This document shows, in pieces, positions 1 to 9,424 of a DNA stretch of 42,327 nucleotides. Both the position numbers and the translations under genes were made by a program. The DNA is from an uncultured Flavobacteriaceae bacterium (GTDB lineage Bacteria; Bacteroidota; Bacteroidia; Flavobacteriales; Flavobacteriaceae): the NCBI GenBank assembly GCA_947498845.1, contig CANMLX010000041.1, forward strand, positions 1 to 42,327. Reading direction: 5' to 3'. How positions within the stretch are numbered: the first letter of the stretch is position 1; each line of letters starts with the position of its first letter. The notes beneath the pieces are model-generated. The model made no database searches and was not told the origin of the DNA. It worked only from the letters and a program-made list of their open reading frames with translations.

Positions 1-48
1 GGATCCAAAAGGTGTTTTTTTGAGCAAAAATATCATTCCTAATTAAAT

Positions 49-738
49 TCACCCACAACTTTTAAGACTGATCCGAAGTACTAACCAATCTTTTTTATTA
101 GGGATGTAGAATTTACAATCTTTAAATTCTTTGATCTCATTTTTTGTAATATAGAAACCAGTAACGCAGTCGTTATTTAATAAGTTAAGTTGCATATTTT
201 GGTTAAGAAAAGGTAAAAACAATTGTGCCTTAAAATACACATATTGGCATACGTCTTTTTTCTGGATATTTAAAGTGTCTAAATAGGGTTGACATGCTTT
301 AGAATAGAGTAGAGGTAGTTGTTTATGCTTTAGTTTATTTAATTTTTCAATTAAACTATCTTTTCTGTTAGGGCCAATAAAATGTTCAATTTCTGTAGTT
401 CCAACCGAATCGTCATACAGATAGAATTTGTATATAATTTCTAAATGAATAGGAGTCCCCTCTTTTAGTAACAAACAATCTAGTTCACCTAAAGTTATTT
501 TGTTTTTTTGGATTTGGAGGTTTTCTACTAAAATAGATAGATGCTTGTGCTGCGCTAACTCAAAAGCTACCAAACGCTCAACGTACTTTCCTAAACGTTG
601 GTTTTCATCTATTGAAATGTCAATTTTAACAGTCTTAGAAAATATTTCAAATTGTTGTAAGTTTTCTATAGAATTACCATGCCATAAAAAGGGTGTTTGT
701 ATAAAGCCTTTGTATCTTTTTTGGAGTTTATTTGTCAT
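49..738 (-). CDS. DUF1853 family protein
   Basis: 229-residue soluble protein without signal peptide or membrane segment. Seen: a GELD motif at residues 84-87, HLE...YKFYLY at 98-108, then IGPNRKD and a KLNKLKHKQLPLL stretch near 122-144. This order (GELD, HLE..KFYL, GPN..D.L..KL..L..QL) is what I know from DUF1853, a family of unknown function. The spacing of acidic residues and the lysine in the central block recalls PD-(D/E)XK nuclease folds, but that is inference only. It lies 22 bp downstream of the phosphoesterase gene on the same strand and probably shares its transcript. The stop is 48 bp from the window edge, so the gene looks complete. Confidence 0.78.
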   Translation of the reverse strand: MTNKLQKRYKGFIQTPFLWHGNSIENLQQFEIFSKTVKIDISIDENQRLGKYVERLVAFELAQHKHLSILVENLQIQKNKITLGELDCLLLKEGTPIHLEIIYKFYLYDDSVGTTEIEHFIGPNRKDSLIEKLNKLKHKQLPLLYSKACQPYLDTLNIQKKDVCQYVYFKAQLFLPFLNQNMQLNLLNNDCVTGFYITKNEIKEFKDCKFYIPNKKDWLVLRISLKSCG

Positions 739-760
739 TATTTATAGTAAAACCATGAAC

Positions 761-1660
761 TTAAACTATTCGATAGTCTTGTAATTTTGTAGGACCTTCC
801 AATAGTGTCCTCACAATTTGTAGTGTACCATCATCTTTTGTAGCAATATGCCATTTAATTAAAGATATGGCATCACGCTCTATTTCAATACCAGTAATAC
901 TTCTGGGATGCACACAGCTCCCATCATTAAAAAAAGCAATATCACCAGGCTCAGGAAAGCGAGGGCGATGGGTATGTCCAGTAATAGTTAAAAGATTATT
1001 GTTTTCTGCAATCCACTTTTTAGTTCTACGTTCTACTTTAATCAATTCTTTATAGTTTTTTGCGGGACTAGTAGGATCTGCAATACCCATAACGTTTAAG
1101 GGTTTCCAGAGAATACGTACTAAAAAACGACTCCATTTCCAAAATAAGTAGTTCCACCAATCTGCTTGATGACCATGGGTTAAAAACAATTCTTGATTGG
1201 TATTCGTATGTTTTAATACAATACCCTCGTGATATACAATAGCTTTAAAAAGCTCTACATCTTCTCCTGTTTTTGCATCAAAAAAAGTTGAAAGATGTTT
1301 TTTTACATAATCTGGATTTCTATACACCATATCATGATTTCCCCAAATCATATGTAATCTATCAGCTTTATGAAAAGCTTTCATGAGCATATATACATTT
1401 TTATGTGCGTTTAGAATCGCTGTAAATGATAGATTTTCCCATAGTTCGTCCCCATCACCAAGTTCACAGTACTGAAACCCTTCGGCATAATAGTACTTAA
1501 GCGCATGAAAATAGATGTTTCTATTATTTGCAAAATCATCGGCAAAACTATTGTCTCCCCTATGGCAATCACTAAAAAGTATAAACTTACTGTCACTATC
1601 AAAATTGATAATTTTAGCATTTTTATAAGCTTTATCTAATCTTTTTTTCGCTGAAAACAT
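761..1660 (-). CDS. Calcineurin-like metallophosphoesterase
   Basis: 299-residue cytosolic protein with the full set of binuclear metal motifs: D31-C-H33 in FSDCHRGD, GDGDELWE at 68-75, GNHD at 107-110, THGH at 161-164 and GHTH at 228-231. These define the calcineurin-like phosphoesterase superfamily, where the Asp, His and Asn residues hold two metal ions for phosphoester hydrolysis. The substrate cannot be read from sequence. An insert rich in Trp (DWWNYLFWKWSRF, about 167-179) between the THGH and GHTH motifs could contact membrane or lipid substrate, as in UDP-diacylglucosamine hydrolase relatives; this is inference. It is the promoter-proximal gene of a two-gene unit with the DUF1853 gene. 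Confidence 0.88.
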   Translation of the reverse strand: MFSAKKRLDKAYKNAKIINFDSDSKFILFSDCHRGDNSFADDFANNRNIYFHALKYYYAEGFQYCELGDGDELWENLSFTAILNAHKNVYMLMKAFHKADRLHMIWGNHDMVYRNPDYVKKHLSTFFDAKTGEDVELFKAIVYHEGIVLKHTNTNQELFLTHGHQADWWNYLFWKWSRFLVRILWKPLNVMGIADPTSPAKNYKELIKVERRTKKWIAENNNLLTITGHTHRPRFPEPGDIAFFNDGSCVHPRSITGIEIERDAISLIKWHIATKDDGTLQIVRTLLEGPTKLQDYRIV

Positions 1661-1721
1661 GGTAGGCTAATATAGAAATAAATAATTTTTGAGATTTTGT
1701 TTTCTCTTAAATTTTGGCACT

Positions 1722-1881
1722 TATACCAGTTATGATTTGAAATTGTTGTAAAAGAAAATAATGTTTTTTTCTTTAACTTGATTTTAAAAAAAATAAGTGT
1801 AGCCTTAGATACAGGTATTTTTAAAAGAAGAAGAAAGGAAAAAAGATGAATTTATTTTGGTGATTTCAAGTTGTAAATGGA
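1722..1881. repeat. Degenerate inverted-repeat element in a 396-bp gene-free stretch
   Basis: No gene lies between 1661 and 2056. Within it, a left arm ATACCAGTTATGATTTGAAA (from 1723) is weakly complementary to TTTCAAGTTGTAAATGGAAT (1864-1883). The interior carries AAAGGAAAAAAGATGAATTT (1835-1854), which resembles the interior of the 15184-15346 and 27000-27091 elements. I read it as a decayed member of that family. Nothing else recognisable is seen; the rest is AT-rich leader for the next gene. Confidence 0.35.
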
Positions 1882-2056
1882 ATTACATTGTAATTATAGT
1901 TTTTAGCTGTAAAGGTTTTATTTGTAGGATTTTAAGATTTTGGATTAAAAAAATAAAATGTTTGAATTGCTTTTTTTATAGGATTTTTTTTACTAAATTA
2001 ATTGTCTGTTTTATTACCAATCTATTTCTATTTTAACCAAACTAAAACATTATCTT

Positions 2057-2548
2057 ATGAAAACTCCCAAAGAAAAACTCCAAGGTTTAAACAAAATTTT
2101 AATTATTAATGATAATGCTGAAAAGGCATATTTAGATGGATTTAATGCCTCTATGAATTTGGATTTGAAGAAGTTGTTTAGGGCTAGAGCCTTTCAATGT
2201 AGTGAGTTTTGTTCTGATTTGGTAATTGAAATAAGGCATTTAGGAGGCAATATAACTTACAGTAGTGATCTTGATTTAAGATTTGAGACTCCAGATTTTA
2301 AAAGAATCATTAGAGCAGGAAATTATAAATTGATGCTAAGTGAAATTAATAGGCTAAATAGTGTATGCTTGGATTATTACGAAAGAGTTTTAAAAGACTT
2401 TAAATTTGATAAAACTTTGCAAAACTTGTTAGTTAGTCATAAGCAAATTATAGGTAATACAATAAAACTAAACAGGTATATGAATGAGTTTTTAAATGTT
2501 AACGAAGGAAGTATTGCTATGAGAGCTAATCAAAATCAAGTTGTTTAA
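2057..2548 (+). CDS. DUF2383 four-helix-bundle protein
   Basis: 163-residue, mostly helical, soluble protein. The pattern LNKILIINDNAEKAYLDG near the N-terminus, then LKKLFRARAFQCSEFCSDL and IRHLGG, then a later helix pair with YYERVL and LLVSHKQIIGNTIKLNRY, matches my knowledge of the DUF2383 (PA2169-like) family. Members are ferritin-like four-helix bundles of unknown role, often stress-induced. Two cysteines (in AFQCSEFCSD) sit in the second helix. The gene stands alone between two minus-strand genes and is preceded by about 400 bp of non-coding DNA. The assignment is from pattern recognition, not a search, and the function is unknown. Confidence 0.68.
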   Translation: MKTPKEKLQGLNKILIINDNAEKAYLDGFNASMNLDLKKLFRARAFQCSEFCSDLVIEIRHLGGNITYSSDLDLRFETPDFKRIIRAGNYKLMLSEINRLNSVCLDYYERVLKDFKFDKTLQNLLVSHKQIIGNTIKLNRYMNEFLNVNEGSIAMRANQNQVV

Positions 2549-2677
2549 TTCTTCTTCTAATACCAAATAAACTATAAAGTTATGCTAAAAATGAACACGT
2601 ATTTTGACGTAATTATATGAATTGTTTGGTGTAAGTTGTTATTCTAAATTGAAAATATAAACATATAGATATATCAA

Positions 2678-2703
2678 AAAAATCCTGTTTATTCAGGATT
2701 TTT
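2678..2703. terminator. Bidirectional hairpin terminator
   Basis: AAAAATCCTG (2678-2687) pairs with CAGGATTTTT (2694-2703) around a 6-nt loop, with T runs on both strands. It lies between the convergent DUF2383 and metalloprotease genes and can stop both. The rest of this gap holds short arms ATACCAAA (2560) and TTTGGTGT (2625-2632), too short to call a repeat with confidence. Confidence 0.75.
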
Positions 2704-2733
2704 AGTTTTTGTAAAAATTTAAGGTATTATAAC

Positions 2734-5388
2734 CTATTTAATCATTATTTTCTTTTTAAATTTTTGAAACCCATTGCTTACACTCAAAATGTATAACCCA
2801 GATTTAATGTCTAGTGTTAAAGTTTCATTAAACTGAGATTTTGGTAAAAAGCTTCTTTTGTGTATTAATCGACCTCTTATATCAAATACTTCAACTTCAA
2901 TTAAAGAATTTATAGTATCTGGAGAGGTTAAATCAATATTTAATTCCCCGTTACTTGGATTAGGAAATATTTTAAAAGTACCAATTTCGTTAACTTCGTC
3001 TATTGGTGTTTGTGTAGTTTCACATAGCTCAATAAACCATGAGTTAAGTTTTCCAGTATCTTGGGGTTGTCCATCACCTAAGCGAATAGTCCAGTCTCCA
3101 GAAATATTTTCATCATTAAATATAGATAATAAGTCATTTATTGACTTTTGATTTATGTTTTTATCTGCATTAGCACAATTATAAGTAATAGCATCATCAT
3201 CAAAAATACCAACCAAATTTTGTTCATCATTACAGTCATTGTTAGTTTTAAGCAGTATTTCTGTATTATTAGGGCTAACTATAGCAATACTTAAATCGCC
3301 TATATATGAATGTGATATGTCTACGCCAATATTAATATCTTCAATAGTAACATCATTTGGAATATTAATAGTATGACTCTCTGTTAAACCGTCACCATTA
3401 TCTGTAATGTTTAGGTTTAAATTAGAGGAAGATGCAAATTTAGTACATACTTTGCTAACCTTTAAATCGATAGCAAAGTCTTGAGAATTTATTGCAAAAA
3501 AAACATTGTCTGTAGGCTCAATTTTTATTCTACATGCTGGAGCAGGAGTATTAGGTACTGTTAGAGAATAGTTGCCATTATTTGGAACATCATCAGCTAC
3601 AATATTATAAGTAACACCACCATCTGTTGAAAGTAAAATATTTACGTTTTCTGCTCCAGGTAAACTATTTGTATTGTTAACATTCCAGGTTATGGTTTCG
3701 GTTGTACCACTTCTCCACGAAATTTTGTCTTCATTCTGTGATGTAATCCTAAAAGGACCATAAGAATTATCAAAAGTCACACGCATGTCATCGTGACTAT
3801 TATTAGCGCCATTTGGTCTATTGTCTCTAACGGTTAGTCTAAAATCTGCTGTTCTACTCGTATTGGGTAATTTCTCCCATACGGTAGCATTAATGCCAAA
3901 TTTTAGATCGATTTCATTAGGGAAAAACCTTACAGGGTTTGTAGTTGGGGGGTAAGATCTAAACAATATCGAATTAGAATCTGAAGCGTTGGGATCTGGA
4001 AATGTGGTTTGAGCATCATTCTCATTGATTTGTTCCCAACAAAAGGATATAGCATCTCCATCTGCATCAGAGCCAATACCTTCTAACTTAAACGGGGTGC
4101 CAATAGGTAAAGTTAGATCATCACCAGCATCTACAATAGGCGTTGTATTACCCGTATTTGTTTCAATAGCGCAAGATGTTGTTTTAATAAAATTCGTGAT
4201 CTGTTCTATAGAAATAGCATGAAAATAAGCATCACTATCTGTTTGTACATTAGTAGAGCCAGTAATACCAGCATACCCCATAATTGTTGAGCCACTTCCT
4301 GGTTCTATTTGTGTATTAGTACCTTCATTCCCATCGTGTGTCCATGTATGTGTTGCTCCAAATTGATGTCCTATTTCGTGAGCAATAAAATTAATATCAA
4401 AATTAAAACCATCGGGAGAAGCTCCTGTAGAAAATCCAGAGCCTTTTATGTTGCCAAAATCATTACAAACACAACCAATACAACCCGCATCTCCTGTGGG
4501 GTCATTATTGTCATCATTTATACCTCCTAGAAGGTGCCCAATATCGTAATTACTGGCATCTATAGTGGTGCCAAGCGTATTGGAAAGTTGACTATTGTAA
4601 CTAAATAAATTAGTGTAAGGATCTGTATTGGGGTCAAGAAAAATAATAGCATCGTTATTGCTTATTAACTCTAAAGATACATTAAAATCATTTTCAAAAA
4701 CAGCATTTATGTTAGTTAAGGTAGCAACTAATGCAGCATTGACAGATGCTAAGGTGCCGCCATGAAATTGGGCATATTCTCCAGTAACAGATAAGGCCAA
4801 TCTATAGGTTCTTTTAATACTATCATCGGCATTTTTAGAACTAGCAGATTTAAGTGTTTTGTTAATATGTTTAGCAGATGTTAAACATTTAAATGTGTCT
4901 TCAACTTCAAGTTGTGATTTATTTAAAACTTTAATTCGATTAATATTTAAAGGATCAGGCTCAAAAAATTCGATCTTATCTTTACCAATTACTATTCCAC
5001 AAAGCCCTTTATAAGGCGATAAGCTAAATCTTAAATGCGCAGAAGGATTACTTAAACTGCGCGCAACATAAGATTTTATTTCTGGGTATTTAGCTTGTAA
5101 ATCGGGATGTAATACCGAAGATTCTACTACCTTATATTTTTCAAATTCTCCATTCAAATTAGGAAAGCTAATAATAATAGTATTTTTTGCTGTTTTTGAA
5201 GATTTAGCTAATTGAGCTTTTAGTTTATAATAATCAAATTGATAAGTAGGTGTTTCTTTGGAGAAGCCTTTTGTAGTACTTGCCTTATTTATAGTGCTCA
5301 GCTTTTCAAAGAAAATATTTTGTCCAATTGTTGAAAATGTAATCAAAAATATGGTGATTGTAAAAACATAATGTAGCTTTGCTTTCAT
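2734..5388 (-). CDS. Secreted metzincin metalloprotease with P-domain and type IX sorting domain
   Basis: 884 residues from the ATG at 5388. An in-frame TTG at 5415 would add nine residues, but the signal peptide (MKAKLHYVFTITIFLITFST) begins at the ATG. The zinc site HEIGHQFGATH lies near residues 337-347 and a Met-turn (IMGYAG) about 30 residues on, which makes it a metzincin of the reprolysin-like group. Further on are a beta-sandwich region, a proprotein-convertase P-domain (about 655-790, with SHSYIGDLSIAIVSP), and a C-terminal domain (FKIFPNPSNGELNI to the end) of the type A kind used by the type IX secretion system. Known of such proteins: exported, then attached or released at the cell surface. 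A CIGCVC cysteine cluster precedes the active site. The long region before the catalytic domain is probably a propeptide. Confidence 0.9.
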   Translation of the reverse strand: MKAKLHYVFTITIFLITFSTIGQNIFFEKLSTINKASTTKGFSKETPTYQFDYYKLKAQLAKSSKTAKNTIIISFPNLNGEFEKYKVVESSVLHPDLQAKYPEIKSYVARSLSNPSAHLRFSLSPYKGLCGIVIGKDKIEFFEPDPLNINRIKVLNKSQLEVEDTFKCLTSAKHINKTLKSASSKNADDSIKRTYRLALSVTGEYAQFHGGTLASVNAALVATLTNINAVFENDFNVSLELISNNDAIIFLDPNTDPYTNLFSYNSQLSNTLGTTIDASNYDIGHLLGGINDDNNDPTGDAGCIGCVCNDFGNIKGSGFSTGASPDGFNFDINFIAHEIGHQFGATHTWTHDGNEGTNTQIEPGSGSTIMGYAGITGSTNVQTDSDAYFHAISIEQITNFIKTTSCAIETNTGNTTPIVDAGDDLTLPIGTPFKLEGIGSDADGDAISFCWEQINENDAQTTFPDPNASDSNSILFRSYPPTTNPVRFFPNEIDLKFGINATVWEKLPNTSRTADFRLTVRDNRPNGANNSHDDMRVTFDNSYGPFRITSQNEDKISWRSGTTETITWNVNNTNSLPGAENVNILLSTDGGVTYNIVADDVPNNGNYSLTVPNTPAPACRIKIEPTDNVFFAINSQDFAIDLKVSKVCTKFASSSNLNLNITDNGDGLTESHTINIPNDVTIEDINIGVDISHSYIGDLSIAIVSPNNTEILLKTNNDCNDEQNLVGIFDDDAITYNCANADKNINQKSINDLLSIFNDENISGDWTIRLGDGQPQDTGKLNSWFIELCETTQTPIDEVNEIGTFKIFPNPSNGELNIDLTSPDTINSLIEVEVFDIRGRLIHKRSFLPKSQFNETLTLDIKSGLYILSVSNGFQKFKKKIMIK

Positions 5389-5412
5389 AACGAAATAAGG
5401 GCTTTTTATTAA

Positions 5413-5443
5413 CAAATCTAGAGTATTTTAACGAGATTAACAA
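5413..5443 (-). promoter_or_regulatory. Promoter of the metalloprotease gene
   Basis: On the minus strand TTG (5443-5441), a 20-bp spacer, then TAGATTTG (5420-5413). This fits the Bacteroidota sigma factor consensus (TTG, 17-23 bp, TAnnTTTG). The ATG at 5388 follows 25 bp later. The fit supports the ATG over the TTG at 5415, which would lie within the -7 element. Confidence 0.65.
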
Positions 5444-5454
5444 TTATTTAGTGT

Positions 5455-6393
5455 ATGGGTAAAGTTGTGAGAATTGAGACTTATAAACCTGTAAAACCGT
5501 CGGTTGTAACTATCGGTACATTCGATGGGGTTCATATTGGGCATCAAAAAATTGTAAAACGTCTTGTTAAATTAGGAGCAGAAGAAGGCTTACAATCTAT
5601 AATACTTACATTTTTCCCTCATCCAAGAATGGTATTACAAAAAGATGCAGGTATTAAGTTAATCAATACTATTAATGAAAGAAGTGAAATCCTTAAATCT
5701 TTGGGGTTAAATTACTTGCTAGTTAAAAAGTTTACCAAAGAATTTTCTAGACTTAACGCAGAAACATTTGTAAAAGAAATTTTAGTTGATCAATTAAATG
5801 CTAAAAAAGTAATAATAGGCTATGATCACAGATTTGGAAGGAACCGAAATGCAGATATTAATGATCTAAAAAAATATGGAGATCAGTATGGTTTTGAAGT
5901 TGAGGAAATTACGATGCAGGATATTAACGATGTAGCAGTAAGCTCAACAAAAATAAGACGAGCTCTTACAGATGGCGCTATAGAAAAGGCGAATAAATAT
6001 TTAGGATATTTGTTTATGTTAACAGGAAGTGTTGTAAGAGGTAAAGGTATTGGTAGACAATTAGGTTATGCAACAGCCAATATTGATATTACTGAAACGT
6101 ATAAGCTCATACCTAGGCGAGGTGCTTACATAATTAAGTCTAGGATTAAAGGCGAGGTTGTTTTTGGGATGATGAATATAGGTGTAAACCCTACGGTAAA
6201 AGGGGATAAAGAAACTATTGAAGTCCATTTTTTTGATTTTAACACATCTATTTACGATCAAAATATTCAAGTTGATTTATTACACAGAATTAGAGATGAA
6301 CAAAAATTTAAATCTGTTGAAGCTTTAAAAGAACAATTAAAGAACGATGAGCAGTTTTCTCTTAACTATATAAATATGCATTATGCTAAATAA
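5455..6393 (+). CDS. ribF: Bifunctional riboflavin kinase / FAD synthetase
   Basis: 312 residues, usual length for RibF. It phosphorylates riboflavin to FMN and adenylates FMN to FAD in the cytosol. The N-terminal nucleotidyltransferase half shows GTFDGVHIGH (21-30, with the HxGH-type motif), GYDHRFGR (122-129) and SSTKIR (163-168). The C-terminal kinase half shows RGKGIGRQLGYATANI (195-210), NIGVNPT (241-247) and the catalytic Glu in IEVHFFDF (about 255-262). It is divergent from the protease gene with 66 bp between the ATGs. Its last 11 bp overlap the start of the HTTM gene, so the two are probably translationally coupled. Confidence 0.96.
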   Translation: MGKVVRIETYKPVKPSVVTIGTFDGVHIGHQKIVKRLVKLGAEEGLQSIILTFFPHPRMVLQKDAGIKLINTINERSEILKSLGLNYLLVKKFTKEFSRLNAETFVKEILVDQLNAKKVIIGYDHRFGRNRNADINDLKKYGDQYGFEVEEITMQDINDVAVSSTKIRRALTDGAIEKANKYLGYLFMLTGSVVRGKGIGRQLGYATANIDITETYKLIPRRGAYIIKSRIKGEVVFGMMNIGVNPTVKGDKETIEVHFFDFNTSIYDQNIQVDLLHRIRDEQKFKSVEALKEQLKNDEQFSLNYINMHYAK

Positions 6394-7699
6394 CTGGCTT
6401 TTTAAGTATATAGATAATTCTCCATTAGTAGTTTTTAGAATTTTTTTTGGGTTATTGTGCTTTTTAGAATCCTTTGGAGCTATTTTAACAGGTTGGGTAA
6501 GAAAAACATTGGTCGAACCTAAGTTTACATTCTCTTTTATAGGTTTTGAGTGGTTACAACCATTACCAGATAATGGAATGTATATCTATTACTTTATTAT
6601 GAGCCTTTTTGGATTGAGCATTATGCTTGGGTATAAGTATAGATTAAGTATGATAAGTTTTACACTCCTGTGGTCTGGGACATACTTAATGCAAAAGTCA
6701 TCTTATAATAATCACTATTATTTGTTAATGCTTATTAGTGCCATAATGGTATTTATGCCAGCAAACAGAGATATTTCAATAGATGCTAAACAAAACCCAT
6801 CAATTAAAACAAATGCTATGGCTAATTGGTGTCGATGGGCTTTTATTTTACAATTATTTATTGTGTATACCTATGCTTCAATAGCAAAATTATATCCAGA
6901 TTGGTTGGATACTACAGCTATTGAATTATTTATGAGAAGTAAAAAAAACTATTATGTTGTAGGAGATTTGCTTCAGCAAAAATGGATGCATTACATTTTG
7001 GCATATGGCGGTATTTTATTTGATGGTTTAATAGTACCACTTTTATTATTTAAGCCTACAAGAAAATGGGCATTTATAATTTCTATAGGGTTTCATTTAT
7101 TTAATTCTATAGTATTTCAAATAGGTATTTTTCCTTATTTAGCACTGGCCTTTTATTTGTTCTTTTTTACACCAGCAACAGTACGTGGTGTTTTTCTAAA
7201 AAAACGACCTTTTTATAATGAAGGAGAAATAAAATATCCTTCGTTCAAGAATTTTTATATTGTGTTGTTTTCAATATATTTTTTAATCCAAATAGGGTTG
7301 CCGTTGCGCCATCACTTTTTTAAAGATGATGTATTATGGACCGAAGAAGGCCACCGTTTGTCATGGCGTATGATGTTACGATCCAAGCGAGGTTCAATTA
7401 CATATACAGTAAAAGATAAAGCCTCTGGAGAGAAAACAGTAGTTAAATTAAAAGATTACTTAACAAAAAAACAACGAAGGGGCGCGAGTGCAAAACCAGA
7501 TGTAATTTGGCAATTTGCACAACATTTAAAAAGTGATTACAAAAAACAAGGAAAAGATATAGCCGTTTACGTAGATTGTAAATTAAGTGTTAATGGGAAG
7601 CCATATCAGCAGTTTATAAATCCAGATATAGATATTGCTAATTTGCCTTGGGAAGCACTAAAACATGCCCAATGGATTTTACCTTCTAAAACCAATTAA
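6383..7699 (+). CDS. HTTM-domain (gamma-carboxylase-like) membrane protein
   Basis: 438-residue polytopic membrane protein. The first 270 or so residues hold a series of hydrophobic helices, with VVFRIFFGLLCFLESF in the first and YTYASIAKLYPDWL near 170-185; the AKL..DWL motif is typical of the HTTM (horizontally transferred transmembrane) domain shared with vitamin K-dependent gamma-carboxylases. The last 130 residues are soluble and probably extracytoplasmic. Bacterial members have no settled function and lack proof of carboxylation. The start ATG lies inside ribF (11-bp overlap) and the TAA stop (7697-7699) lies inside the left arm of an inverted-repeat element. The role in this organism is unknown. 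Confidence 0.85.
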   Translation: MLNNWLFKYIDNSPLVVFRIFFGLLCFLESFGAILTGWVRKTLVEPKFTFSFIGFEWLQPLPDNGMYIYYFIMSLFGLSIMLGYKYRLSMISFTLLWSGTYLMQKSSYNNHYYLLMLISAIMVFMPANRDISIDAKQNPSIKTNAMANWCRWAFILQLFIVYTYASIAKLYPDWLDTTAIELFMRSKKNYYVVGDLLQQKWMHYILAYGGILFDGLIVPLLLFKPTRKWAFIISIGFHLFNSIVFQIGIFPYLALAFYLFFFTPATVRGVFLKKRPFYNEGEIKYPSFKNFYIVLFSIYFLIQIGLPLRHHFFKDDVLWTEEGHRLSWRMMLRSKRGSITYTVKDKASGEKTVVKLKDYLTKKQRRGASAKPDVIWQFAQHLKSDYKKQGKDIAVYVDCKLSVNGKPYQQFINPDIDIANLPWEALKHAQWILPSKTN

Positions 7700-7878
7700 C
7701 CCTAAAAATTCATCCTTTGTCTATCCCAAACCCATACTGCCTGTACTATATGGGAATACTCAAAATTTTGTTCCCTCGAAATTGAGCAACAATTCTTTCA
7801 GTAAAAAATCTCTGCGCTTCGCATATAGCTTTATATTCTGGCTTTTCATGACGAAAAACTATGAATTTTTAGGGTTAA
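7695..7878. repeat. 184-bp element with perfect 18-bp terminal inverted repeats
   Basis: TTAACCCTAAAAATTCAT (7695-7712) and its exact complement ATGAATTTTTAGGGTTAA (7861-7878) bound the element. The left arm includes the stop codon of the HTTM gene; the right arm ends 43 bp before serS. It fills most of the 222-bp gap. No transposase is encoded; a frame through it (to 7898) reads as low-quality peptide and is not called. It looks like a non-autonomous miniature element. Confidence 0.75.
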
Positions 7879-7921
7879 ATCATATAGCAATTCATTAAAT
7901 TTGTCGCTTAAATTTTAGACT

Positions 7922-9193
7922 ATGTTACAAGTTTCAGTTATAAGAGAAAGTAAAGCATTAATTCTTGAACGTTTAGCAAAGCGTAATATTGATGCGTCTC
8001 AAATGTTAGAGGATGTGATTGCTTTAGATGAAAAAAGAAGGCAAGTACAAACCAAATTAGATAACACCTTAGCAGAGTCTAATACTATTTCAAAAGAAAT
8101 AGGAGGGTTGTTCAAGTCTGGTAAAGTAGAAGAAGCGAACGTATTAAAGGCTAAAACAGGCGTGCTAAAAGAACGTTCTAAAACGCTTACCGAGGAATTA
8201 AATAACGCAGCAACTAATTTAAATAATTTGTTAGCTCAAATTCCAAATGTACCACATGAATCTGTGCCTAGTGGAAATTCAGAAGAAGACAATGAGGAAC
8301 TATATAGAGAAGGTGATATACCTACATTGCACGAGGGCGCATTACCGCACTGGGAACTAGCAAAAAAATATGACATTATAGATTTTGAGCTTGGTAATAA
8401 AATAGCAGGAGCAGGGTTTCCTGTTTATAAAGGGCAAGGTGCTAGATTACAACGCGCGTTAATTGCTTATTTTTTAGATAAAAATACCAAAGCAGGTTAT
8501 ACAGAATACCAATTACCGCTTTTGGTTAATGAAGATTCCGGTTTTGGTACGGGACAATTGCCAGATAAAGAAGGGCAAATGTATCATGTTACAGGGGATA
8601 ATTTGTATTTAATTCCAACTGCCGAAGTGCCAGGAACAAATATTTTTAGAAATGTCGTTTTAAATGAAGCAGACTTACCAATTGGAATTACAGGGTATAC
8701 GCCATGTTTTCGTCGTGAAGCAGGAAGCTATGGCGCTCATGTAAGAGGGTTAAATAGATTACACCAGTTTGATAAAGTTGAAATTATTAGAGTAGAGCAT
8801 CCATCAAAATCTTATGAGGCTTTAGATGGTATGGTAGCTCACGTAAAGAGTATTTTAAAGGAATTAAAATTACCCTATAGAATTTTGCGTTTATGTGGAG
8901 GAGATACGTCCTTTGCTTCTGCTTTAACTTACGATTTTGAAGTGTTTTCAACGGCGCAAGACCGTTGGTTAGAAATATCATCAGTTTCAAATTTTGAAAC
9001 GTTTCAGGCTAATCGCTTAAAACTAAGGTTTAAAAATGCTAATGGTAAAAACGAGTTAGCGCATACCCTTAACGGGAGCTCTCTAGCTTTGCCAAGAGTA
9101 TTAGCAGGCATCCTTGAAAATTATCAAACTCAAGACGGTATAGTTATTCCTGAAGTATTGCGTTCTTACACAGGATTCGATATAATTAAATAA
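7922..9193 (+). CDS. serS: Seryl-tRNA synthetase
   Basis: 423 residues, the normal size for bacterial SerRS. It charges tRNA-Ser with serine in the cytosol. The N-terminal long antiparallel coiled coil (about 30-105, rich in E/K/L) is the tRNA-binding arm. The class II core follows: TAEVPGTNIFRNV near 238-250, motif 2 TPCFRREAGSYGAHVRG (about 260-276), and motif 3 NGSSLALPRVLAGILENYQ near 388-406. All key parts are present. No Shine-Dalgarno is visible; the ATG at 7922 is set by the family N-terminus (MLQVSVIRESKALILERL). It is transcribed alone, with the inverted-repeat element before it and a long gene-free stretch after it. Confidence 0.97.
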   Translation: MLQVSVIRESKALILERLAKRNIDASQMLEDVIALDEKRRQVQTKLDNTLAESNTISKEIGGLFKSGKVEEANVLKAKTGVLKERSKTLTEELNNAATNLNNLLAQIPNVPHESVPSGNSEEDNEELYREGDIPTLHEGALPHWELAKKYDIIDFELGNKIAGAGFPVYKGQGARLQRALIAYFLDKNTKAGYTEYQLPLLVNEDSGFGTGQLPDKEGQMYHVTGDNLYLIPTAEVPGTNIFRNVVLNEADLPIGITGYTPCFRREAGSYGAHVRGLNRLHQFDKVEIIRVEHPSKSYEALDGMVAHVKSILKELKLPYRILRLCGGDTSFASALTYDFEVFSTAQDRWLEISSVSNFETFQANRLKLRFKNANGKNELAHTLNGSSLALPRVLAGILENYQTQDGIVIPEVLRSYTGFDIIK

Positions 9194-9424
9194 CCTTTTA
9201 CTCAAAAAAACAGTTAATACATCGATAAAACGTTGATCCCTATTACTTTTTAACGAATATTCAAAGGTTTACTTGTTGGTTGTCAATATATTTAAGAATT
9301 TAGAAACAATAAAAATTGCTGTGCCAACGTATTATGAAAAGTATTAAGATGTCTTTTTACTTAAAATTACTCATAATTTTACGGTATTTAAAATAATGTT
9401 TTCAAGTTTAGCGTTCTAGATTTG

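Noticed and set aside
7665..7898. Plus-strand open frame of 77 codons
   Set aside because: It overlaps the end of the HTTM gene and runs through the 184-bp inverted-repeat element; no domain or start context.
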